Positions 57,743 through 64,000 of a stretch of DNA of 64,000 bases are shown here, piece by piece (positions within the stretch are counted from its first letter, which is position 1; every line of letters begins with the position of its first letter). The notes below the pieces were generated by a model. The model saw nothing but the letters and a program-made list of their open reading frames with translations, ran no database searches and had not been told where the DNA came from. The position numbers were made by a program, and so were the translations under genes. Source of the stretch: Sphingomonas sp. BAUL-RG-20F-R05-02 (GTDB lineage: Bacteria > Pseudomonadota > Alphaproteobacteria > Sphingomonadales > Sphingomonadaceae); contig NZ_JAKNQH010000001.1 in assembly GCF_022662305.1 (NCBI RefSeq), positions 744,001 to 808,000 of the forward strand. The letters run 5' to 3'.

Positions 57743-59701
57743 ATGCTCAGTTTCTTTCGTCGCCTGACCCACTCCAAGGTTGGCGTCGTCATCACCATCG
57801 GCGGGCTGATCGTGCTCGCGCTGATGTTCCTGCTCAGCGACGTGACCGGCGTGATGGGCGGTGCGGTCAGCAGCGCCAACTCGGGCGATTCGCTCGCCAG
57901 CGTCGGTGGCCAGAAGATCAGCGCGAATGACGTGCGCTCCCGCGCGCAACGCGAGCTTGAAGCGTATCGCCAGCAGAACCCGAACGTCGACATGGCGCAA
58001 TATGTCACCGGCGGCGGCGTCGACGGTGTGTTCAATCGCCTTGTCGACACGATCTCGCTGGAAGTGTTCGGGCATAAGCAGGGCATGGTCATCAGCAATC
58101 GGCTGGTCGACGGGCGGATCGCCAGCATCCCGCAGTTGCAGGGGCCGGACGGAAAGTTCAGCCAGGACGCCTACGACCGCGCGCTGAGACAATCGCATCA
58201 GACCGATGCCGCTCTGCGCGCCGATATGAAGCAGGGCATGATGGCGCAGTTGCTCGTCACGCCGCTGCAAGCCGAAAATACGCCCGTGCCGAAGTCGATC
58301 GCGCAGATCTATGCCGGGTTGCTGCTAGAGAAGCGGCACGCACAGATCGCAGTGATCCCGAGTGCCGCGCTTGCCACCGGCCCCGCACCGAGCGATGCCG
58401 ACCTTGCTGCATATTACAAGGCCAATGCGGCCCGCTATTCGGTGCCCGAGCGGCGTACGATCCGCTACGCCAATGTCTCCGCCAAGACGCTGACCGATCC
58501 AGTCACGGTCAGCGATGCCGAAATCGCCAAGGCCTATCAGGCGCAGATCGCGAACTTCCGTGCGGTGCAGCGCCGTACCGTCACGCGCGTTATCGTCGGC
58601 GATGCCGCCGCTGCGAACGCGCTGGCCGCGAAGGTCAAGTCGGGCACGCCGATCGACGCCGCCGCGCGTGCCGCCGGGCTCGAACCCGCGACGCTGAAGG
58701 CGGCGGAAAAGAGCGCGATCGCCGCCCAGACCTCCGACGCGTTCGCCGATGCCGTCTTCGCCGCCGCCAAGGGCGCGGTGGTCGGACCGGTCAAGGGCAC
58801 GCTCGGCTATGTGGTCGGCCGCGTCGACAGCTTCGACGATCGCGGCGAGGTATCGCTCGCCGCCGCGACGCAGCAACTGCGCGAGCAACTCACCACGCAG
58901 AAGAAGAACGATCAGCTTCGCAAGATCCATGACGCGCTCGATGATGCGATCTCGAACCATGCCACATTCGATCAGCTCGTCACGCGGCAAAAGCTGACGG
59001 CGGAAACCTCCCCTCCCGTGGTGGCGAGCGGCGCCGATCCAGCGCATCCCGATGCGAAGGTACCGCCGGCGGCCAAGGCGATCGTCGACGCCGGGTTCGC
59101 CAGCCAGCCGGGCGACGCACCGCAGTTGGTGCCGATCGACGCCGACACTTTCGCCGTCGTGTCGACCGCCAAGGTGTTCCCCGCCGCGCCGCCGCCACTT
59201 GCCGCCATTCACGACGCGGTCGCGCACGATCTGACGATGGAACGTGCCGCCAAGGCTGCGGGTGATGTCGCGCGCAAGGTGGTGGCGCAGGCTAACGCCG
59301 GCACGCCGCTCGCCAAGGCGGTGGCCGCCACCGGGCTGAAGCTGCCGCCGATCCAGCCGCTCGACAAGTCGCGTGCGGAACTAGCCGCTGCGCAGGGTGG
59401 CGTTCCGGCGCCGCTCGCGCTGATGTTCGGCATGGCGGCGCACTCGGCCAAGGTGATCGCGGCGCCCGGCAACAACGGCTGGTTCGTGATCTGGCTCGAT
59501 CGGATCGACCGGGGCAACGCCGCCAATCGCCCCGACATCATCGCCGCGACCCAGTCGGACGTCGGCAAGGCGGTCGGCGGCGAGTATGTGCAGCAATTCG
59601 TCAAAGCGGTGCGCGGCACGGTCAAGGCGAAGGTCGACGCCGCCGGTCTCGCCAAACTCAAGGCAGCAATGCTCGGGCAGGAGACGACCGATCAGCCCTG
59701 A
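57743..59701 (+). CDS. PpiD/SurA-like membrane-anchored peptidyl-prolyl isomerase
   Basis: 652 aa. An N-terminal membrane helix (VGVVITIGGLIVLALMFLLS, about residues 14-34) anchors a periplasmic chaperone with a SurA_N-type domain (about 36-180; VGGQKISANDVRSRAQRELEAY) and a parvulin-type PPIase region (about 240-370). Conserved parvulin residues are weak, as in PpiD itself. It aids folding of exported proteins. It precedes trpE, whose frame is entered before the stop; the same gene order occurs in other sphingomonads as far as I recall. Confidence 0.9.
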   Translation: MLSFFRRLTHSKVGVVITIGGLIVLALMFLLSDVTGVMGGAVSSANSGDSLASVGGQKISANDVRSRAQRELEAYRQQNPNVDMAQYVTGGGVDGVFNRLVDTISLEVFGHKQGMVISNRLVDGRIASIPQLQGPDGKFSQDAYDRALRQSHQTDAALRADMKQGMMAQLLVTPLQAENTPVPKSIAQIYAGLLLEKRHAQIAVIPSAALATGPAPSDADLAAYYKANAARYSVPERRTIRYANVSAKTLTDPVTVSDAEIAKAYQAQIANFRAVQRRTVTRVIVGDAAAANALAAKVKSGTPIDAAARAAGLEPATLKAAEKSAIAAQTSDAFADAVFAAAKGAVVGPVKGTLGYVVGRVDSFDDRGEVSLAAATQQLREQLTTQKKNDQLRKIHDALDDAISNHATFDQLVTRQKLTAETSPPVVASGADPAHPDAKVPPAAKAIVDAGFASQPGDAPQLVPIDADTFAVVSTAKVFPAAPPPLAAIHDAVAHDLTMERAAKAAGDVARKVVAQANAGTPLAKAVAATGLKLPPIQPLDKSRAELAAAQGGVPAPLALMFGMAAHSAKVIAAPGNNGWFVIWLDRIDRGNAANRPDIIAATQSDVGKAVGGEYVQQFVKAVRGTVKAKVDAAGLAKLKAAMLGQETTDQP

Positions 59702-61211
59702 TCGCGATGACGGCACGGCAGCGGCGATCGCGGCGCTTGGCGCCGGGCGGCCTGCCCTGCTGTGGCGGCGCCAGATCGCCGATACAGAAACTCCGGTCGC
59801 CGCCGCGCTGAAGTTGATCGAGCCGGGCCGGGGCGACTTCCTGCTCGAATCGGTGGAGGGTGGCGAGACACGCGGGCGGCACAGCCTGATCGGCCTCGCA
59901 CCCGATCTGGTGTTCCGCGCACGCGGACAAGCGGCGGAGATCAATCCCCACTGGCTGACCGATCGGGAGGCGTTCGCCCCCGCCGAGAAGACGACGCTCG
60001 CGGCATTGCGTGATCTCGTCGCGTCGTGCCGGATGGATGTGCCTGCGGAACTGCCCCGCGCACTTGCCTGTCTGGTCGGCTACTTCGGGTACGAAACCGT
60101 TGGTCTGGTCGAGACGCTGCCGCGCCCGACAGCCGATCCGCTTGGCCTGCCCGACATGATCTTCGTGCGTCCGACCGTGATCCTGATCTTCGACCGGCTG
60201 GCCGACGCGCTGTTCGTGGTCGCGCCGGTCTGGCCCGACCCGACGCGCGACGCGCACGCGATCGTCGTCGAGGCAGCGGAGCGGATCGACGCGACCGCCG
60301 CGCGGCTCGCCACCACCACCCTGCCCGCGCCGGTGCGGGCGAACGATCTGCCCGACCTCGCGCTCACGCCGACATTGCCAGCAGGCCGCTACACGGAGAT
60401 GGTCGAGCGGGCGCGCGAGTACATCGTCGCCGGTGACATCTTCCAGGTCGTACTGGCGCAGCGCTTCACCGCGCCGTTCCCGTTGCCGCCGTTCGAGCTG
60501 TATCGCTCGCTTCGTCGGATCAACCCGTCACCCTTTCTCTACCATCTCGATCTGCCGGGCTTTGCGCTGATCGGTTCGTCGCCGGAGATCCTCGTCCGCG
60601 TGCGCGATGGGGAGATCACGATACGCCCGATCGCCGGCACCCGCCCACGCGGCAAGACTGCGGCCGAGGACGAGGCCAATCGCACCAGCCTGCTCGCCGA
60701 TGCCAAGGAGCGTGCCGAGCATCTTATGCTGCTCGATCTTGGCCGCAACGACGTCGGCCGGGTCGCAAAGGCGGGTAGCGTCCAGGTGACCGCAAGCTAC
60801 ACGACCGAGTTCTACAGCCACGTCATGCACATCGTCTCGAACGTGGTGGGCGAACTGGCTCCCGAGTCCGATGCGCTCGACGCGCTGTTCGCGGGCTTTC
60901 CTGCGGGTACCGTCAGCGGCGCTCCAAAGGTGCGTGCGTGCGAGATCATCGCCGAACTCGAAGGCACGGTGCGCGGCGCTTATGCCGGCGGCGTCGGCTA
61001 TTTCTCACCGGACGGGTCGATGGATTCGTGCATCGTGCTGCGTACCGCCATCGTCAAGGATGGCGTGATGCATGTCCAAGCCGGAGCCGGCATCGTCGCC
61101 GACTCGGTGCCTGCTTACGAACAGCGCGAGTGCGAGGCGAAGGCGGGTGCCCTGCTTGCCGCCGCACGGGAGGCGATCGCACGCGCGGGCGAGGCGGACT
61201 TCGGACAGTAG
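59691..61211 (+). CDS. trpE: Anthranilate synthase component I
   Basis: 506 aa if translation starts at the ATC at 59691; the protein body is certain but the start is not. It makes anthranilate from chorismate with TrpG. The N-terminal domain contains LLESVEGG, the likely Trp feedback-site motif. The catalytic chorismate-binding domain (about 230-500) has NPSPFLYHLDLP, GSSPEILVRV, PIAGTRPRGKT, the RAEHLMLLDLGRNDVGRV block and AGIVADSVPAYE. The frame has no ATG, GTG or TTG near the family's normal start. The only upstream ATG is at 59586, inside the PpiD-like gene. AGGAG (59679-59683) lies seven bases before the ATC. Confidence 0.93.
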   Translation: MSPDRDDGTAAAIAALGAGRPALLWRRQIADTETPVAAALKLIEPGRGDFLLESVEGGETRGRHSLIGLAPDLVFRARGQAAEINPHWLTDREAFAPAEKTTLAALRDLVASCRMDVPAELPRALACLVGYFGYETVGLVETLPRPTADPLGLPDMIFVRPTVILIFDRLADALFVVAPVWPDPTRDAHAIVVEAAERIDATAARLATTTLPAPVRANDLPDLALTPTLPAGRYTEMVERAREYIVAGDIFQVVLAQRFTAPFPLPPFELYRSLRRINPSPFLYHLDLPGFALIGSSPEILVRVRDGEITIRPIAGTRPRGKTAAEDEANRTSLLADAKERAEHLMLLDLGRNDVGRVAKAGSVQVTASYTTEFYSHVMHIVSNVVGELAPESDALDALFAGFPAGTVSGAPKVRACEIIAELEGTVRGAYAGGVGYFSPDGSMDSCIVLRTAIVKDGVMHVQAGAGIVADSVPAYEQRECEAKAGALLAAAREAIARAGEADFGQ

Positions 61212-61231
61212 CGCCGCATTGAAGCGGCGCT
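61210..61231. terminator. Terminator after trpE
   Basis: Hairpin AGCGCCGC (61210-61217) with GCGGCGCT (61224-61231), loop ATTGAA, overlapping the trpE stop codon and ending 6 bp before the stop of the convergent STAS-like gene. It separates trpE from trpGDC. Confidence 0.6.
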
Positions 61232-61237
61232 CGGCAA

Positions 61238-61621
61238 TCAGGCGAGCGGCTGTTCCGGAATGGGTGCGAACAGCCACGCCTCTGCATCTTCGATGCTCGA
61301 GAAGGTTGCCGCATCCTGACGCACCTGAGCGACGCGTTGTGCCTGCATGCGCGCCAGTGACGCGCCACCGACCACGGCGACCCGACGTGCTTTCAACGGC
61401 ACCGCCAGCATTTGCGTCATGAACGCCCCGACCACGTCTTGCGACTGGATTACAGCTTTACGCGCATCGAACAACAGCACGTAATCTCCCGACCTGTACC
61501 CGAGAGAACGGACCAGTTCCTGCTCCTGGCGGAAGAATGCGGCGACCTCTTCCACCTCAAGGAACCCTTCAAGCGTCGCCCGAACCAACGCCCGCGATGT
61601 ATCCGTCTCGATAGTCAGCAT
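61238..61621 (-). CDS. SpoIIAA/STAS-like protein
   Basis: 127 aa. The alternating pattern (MLTIETDTSRALVRATLEGFLEVEEVAAFFRQEQELVRSLGYRSGDYVLLFDARKAVIQSQDVVGAFMTQM) fits the SpoIIAA-like/STAS fold, with a DxR loop after the third strand. Such short proteins in alphaproteobacteria are uncharacterised; some STAS proteins bind lipids or act as anti-sigma antagonists, but no partner kinase is adjacent. Transcribed alone between trpE and the secreted-protein gene. Confidence 0.6.
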   Translation of the reverse strand: MLTIETDTSRALVRATLEGFLEVEEVAAFFRQEQELVRSLGYRSGDYVLLFDARKAVIQSQDVVGAFMTQMLAVPLKARRVAVVGGASLARMQAQRVAQVRQDAATFSSIEDAEAWLFAPIPEQPLA

Positions 61622-61679
61622 GTCTGTTCGCCCCGGCTACTCATCCTGCCCCGGTACATGAAGGAGATTAATGCCGCGA

Positions 61680-62192
61680 TTATGGTGCGGTCGGGTCGAT
61701 TGACTGACCATTGCGCTTGGCGACACGCTCTGCTGTCCAGTTTTGCAGCATCTGCGTGGTGCACCCGGTCTGCCCGCCCGTGCCTACCGGCGAACAGGTA
61801 TCGGGCAGGCCACCTGCCTCACGACCGACTTGATCCATCATCGCCGTGCGGTTGACCCAGCTCTGATTCTGCGCCGGGATCGGCTTCTTGTCGCGCAGCG
61901 GCTTGGGGATGCGAAACGGCTCGTCAACGCGTGAACATACCACCACCTCATCCGGGGTGCTCGCCTTCGGGCATGGTGTCGTGCCGGTCAGCGCGATGTT
62001 GCGAATGCGCTTCACCGGCTGTCCGGTCTCCGCCTGCTCTGCCACGCCGGCGTGATCCTCGCGTGCCATCACGTCCGCGGCAGTGATGGTGTCGCCCGAT
62101 TGCGCGGCAGGCTTGGCGGTCGTAGCCGGTGCCTGCGCGGCGGCCATCATCGGCAAGGTCAGGGCAGCAACGAACATCAGGGCGCGAACCAT
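61680..62192 (-). CDS. Uncharacterised secreted protein
   Basis: 170 aa from the ATG at 62192, which has a perfect AAGGAGAT ribosome site; the longer open frame upstream is a shadow of trpG. A signal peptide (MVRALMFVAALTLPMMAAAQ) precedes a low-complexity linker and a Cys-containing body: TGTTPCPKASTPDEVVVCSRVDEPFRIPKPLRDK and GGLPDTCSPVGTGGQTGCTTQML. Four cysteines could form two disulfides in the periplasm. The PDEVVVCSRVDEPFRIPK block occurs in other sphingomonad secreted proteins as I recall, but no function is known. Confidence 0.7.
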   Translation of the reverse strand: MVRALMFVAALTLPMMAAAQAPATTAKPAAQSGDTITAADVMAREDHAGVAEQAETGQPVKRIRNIALTGTTPCPKASTPDEVVVCSRVDEPFRIPKPLRDKKPIPAQNQSWVNRTAMMDQVGREAGGLPDTCSPVGTGGQTGCTTQMLQNWTAERVAKRNGQSIDPTAP

Positions 62193-62315
62193 CGTGATAA
62201 TCTCCTTGCGGGCCGAACGCTCAGACCCGGCGAAACGCTCCATCCGGAATAGAGCCGAACGCCGCCGAAAACGCGGCCAAATCGGGGCGGTGTTGCGCTG
62301 TGTGTCACAAAGGCT

Positions 62316-62912
62316 ATGGCAAGCGTCATGATCCTCGTCATCGACAATTACGACAGCTTCACCTGGAACCTCGTCCATTACCTGATGGAGCTCGGCGCCG
62401 AGGTTAAGGTCGTGCGCAACGATGCGCTCACCGCCGCCGACGCGGTCGCGAGCAACGCGCAAGGTTTCCTGATCTCGCCCGGACCGAAATCCCCCAACGA
62501 GGCCGGCATCAGCCTCGATCTCGTCGCCGCCTGCGCGGACGCCGGCAAACCGCTGATGGGCGTGTGCCTCGGGCATCAGGCGATCGGCCAGCATTTCGGT
62601 GGCAGCGTGGTGCGCGGCGGGCTGATGCACGGTAAGACCTCCCCCGTCACCCATGACGGGACCGGCCTCTTCGAAGGCTTGCCTTCCCCGTTCATCGCCA
62701 CCCGCTACCATTCGCTGATCGTCGAGGATTTACCGGCCGGCCTGATTGTCAACGCGCGCGCCGACGATGGATCGGTGATGGGTGTGCGGCACGAAACCCT
62801 TCCGATCCACGGCGTACAGTTTCACCCCGAGAGCATCGCCACCGAACATGGCCACGCGCTGCTCGCCAACTTCGTGCGACTGTCAGGCATCGACGTGAAG
62901 GCGCTCGCGTGA
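62316..62912 (+). CDS. trpG: Anthranilate synthase component II (glutamine amidotransferase)
   Basis: 198 aa from the ATG at 62316; an ATG at 62328 ([14 protein letters not shown]) is equally plausible. Class I glutamine amidotransferase: oxyanion loop [11 protein letters not shown], nucleophile Cys in [11 protein letters not shown], and His/Glu in [13 protein letters not shown]. It feeds ammonia to TrpE; the same subunit may also serve PabB. The stop overlaps the trpD GTG by 4 bp. The 123-bp gap upstream, shared with the divergent secreted-protein gene, has no Trp-codon leader. Confidence 0.97.
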   Translation: MASVMILVIDNYDSFTWNLVHYLMELGAEVKVVRNDALTAADAVASNAQGFLISPGPKSPNEAGISLDLVAACADAGKPLMGVCLGHQAIGQHFGGSVVRGGLMHGKTSPVTHDGTGLFEGLPSPFIATRYHSLIVEDLPAGLIVNARADDGSVMGVRHETLPIHGVQFHPESIATEHGHALLANFVRLSGIDVKALA

Positions 62913-63904
62913 CCACGATCGCTCTGCTCCCCGACCCGGAGACGCCGCTGTCGCGCGAAAGCGCTGGCGAGGCGTTCGCCACGATCCTCGATGGCGCCGC
63001 GCCGGACGATCTCACCACGGACTTTCTGACCCGTCTGGCGATCCGCGGCGAGACCAGCATCGAAATCGCCGCCGCCGCCCGCGCGCTTCGCGAACGGATG
63101 ATCGCGATCGACGCCCCTAAAGACGCGATCGACGTGTGCGGCACCGGCGGCGACGGGCACCACACGCTCAACGTATCAACCGCGGTTTCGATCGTCGTAG
63201 CCGCGTGCGGCGTGCCCGTTGCCAAGCACGGCAATCGCGCAGCCTCCTCAAAAGCGGGCGCTGCCGACACGCTGGAGATGCTGGGCCTCGATCTCGACCG
63301 CGCGGCGCGGGATGCCGAGGGGAGCCTTGCCGACATCGGCATCGCGTTCCTGTTTGCCGCCAGTCATCACCCCGCGATGAAGCGCCTCGCGCCGATCCGG
63401 CGCGCGATCGGCCGACGAACGATCTTCAATCTGATGGGTCCGCTCGCCAATCCGGCGCGCGTGACGCGCCAGTTGATCGGCATCGCCCGCCCGGATTACG
63501 CCATCACCTATGCCGAAGCGCTGCGCGATCTCGGGACCGAACGCGCGCTCGTCGTCGCAGGTGAGGACTCGCTCGACGAGCTGTCCTGTGCCGGATCGAG
63601 CGTCGCGGTCTCGATCGGGCCGCTCGGCCTCGGCGACCGCATTACGCCCCAGGATGCCGGCCTGCCCTGCCATCCGCTTTCCGCCATTCGTGGTGGCGAT
63701 CCGGCCCACAACGCGCGCGCGCTGCGCGCGTTATTGCGAGGCGAGCGCGGGCCGTACCGCGACGCCGTTCTCCTCAACGCCGCAGCCGCGCTGATCGTCG
63801 CAGGCACCGCGGATACCCTGAGCGAAGGCGCGGAAACCGCCGCCGCTGCGCTCGACGATGGGCGCGCGAATGCGCTGCTCGACAGATGGATCGCTTACCG
63901 ATGA
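62909..63904 (+). CDS. trpD: Anthranilate phosphoribosyltransferase
   Basis: 331 aa, GTG start coupled to trpG. It joins anthranilate and PRPP. The glycine-rich PRPP motif [16 protein letters not shown], the [21 protein letters not shown] block with conserved Lys/Asn/Arg, [12 protein letters not shown] and [16 protein letters not shown] are all intact. An Asp-Glu pair for the second Mg2+ lies in [10 protein letters not shown]. It overlaps trpC by 4 bp (ATGA). Confidence 0.98.
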   Translation: MTTIALLPDPETPLSRESAGEAFATILDGAAPDDLTTDFLTRLAIRGETSIEIAAAARALRERMIAIDAPKDAIDVCGTGGDGHHTLNVSTAVSIVVAACGVPVAKHGNRAASSKAGAADTLEMLGLDLDRAARDAEGSLADIGIAFLFAASHHPAMKRLAPIRRAIGRRTIFNLMGPLANPARVTRQLIGIARPDYAITYAEALRDLGTERALVVAGEDSLDELSCAGSSVAVSIGPLGLGDRITPQDAGLPCHPLSAIRGGDPAHNARALRALLRGERGPYRDAVLLNAAAALIVAGTADTLSEGAETAAAALDDGRANALLDRWIAYR

Positions 63905-64000
63905 CCGACGTGCTCGACCGTATCCTCGAAACCAAGCGCGCCGACGTCGCCGCGCGTAAGGCGACCACGTCGCTCGCCGAACTGGATAAGCGCATTGCCG
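63901..64000 (+). CDS. trpC: Indole-3-glycerol-phosphate synthase, N-terminal part
   Basis: Only the first 33 codons are in the window. [21 protein letters not shown] is the conserved N-terminus of TrpC, in which LxxILxxKRxEV forms the first helix. The ATG overlaps the trpD stop (ATGA), completing trpG - trpD - trpC. The rest lies beyond base 64000. Confidence 0.92.
   Translation, partial: MTDVLDRILETKRADVAARKATTSLAELDKRIA

Noticed and set aside
62193..62315. trp leader peptide upstream of trpG
   Set aside because: No short ORF with tandem Trp codons is present in this gap.

Overview
The window is one contiguous piece of a high-GC alphaproteobacterial chromosome, almost certainly a sphingomonad (Sphingomonas or a close relative). 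This is inferred from gene families and their order: carA - RraB-like - carB - greA, yqeY - dnaG - rpoD, a DUF4170 protein, a DOMON-like protein, an NDUFAF5-type methyltransferase divergent from comF, and a TetR - EmrAB - NodT efflux operon. No rRNA, CRISPR array, insertion sequence or prophage was seen, and almost every gene looks intact. Layout, 0-16 kb: end of the acetolactate synthase small subunit and ilvC; a YceI protein and a TMEM175-type channel; a convergent BLUF photoreceptor; leuA behind a probable Leu-rich leader peptide and attenuator; a compact folate operon (folE, a pteridine-reductase-like SDR, folB); a SWIB-domain protein; tRNA-Arg(CCU); a comF - grxC - nitrilase - DUF1178 operon; a methyltransferase; and a signalling cluster of EAL phosphodiesterase, TPR hybrid histidine kinase and single-domain response regulator. 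Next to that cluster lies a possible 17-codon micropeptide followed by a strong RNA hairpin. Layout, 16-36 kb: argE; a four-gene drug-efflux operon with a palindromic operator; tamA - tamB for outer-membrane assembly; a small membrane-protein operon resembling yqjD - yqjE - yqjK; eno - ftsB; an alpha/beta hydrolase; a DUF885 lipoprotein peptidase; a DUF4170 protein. Layout, 36-64 kb: greA, the carbamoyl-phosphate synthase operon, yqeY - dnaG - rpoD, a PAS protein with a Phd/YefM-like N-terminus, a secreted CHAP amidase, a NamZ-like protein, several small or unknown proteins, an overlapping operon of rimO - YiiX-like - serine hydrolase - leucyl aminopeptidase, tpiA, a PpiD/SurA-like chaperone followed by trpE, and trpG - trpD - trpC, which runs off the end. 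Most of the window is housekeeping: branched-chain amino acid, arginine/pyrimidine, tryptophan and folate synthesis, glycolysis, replication and sigma-70 transcription, and envelope biogenesis. The less ordinary material is at the junctions: the leuA leader peptide, trpE with no canonical start codon at the conserved position, the micropeptide with its hairpin, the Phd-PAS fusion, and a 26-codon ORF coupled to the DOMON-like gene. Start sites, promoters and RNA structures were read by eye and are inferences.
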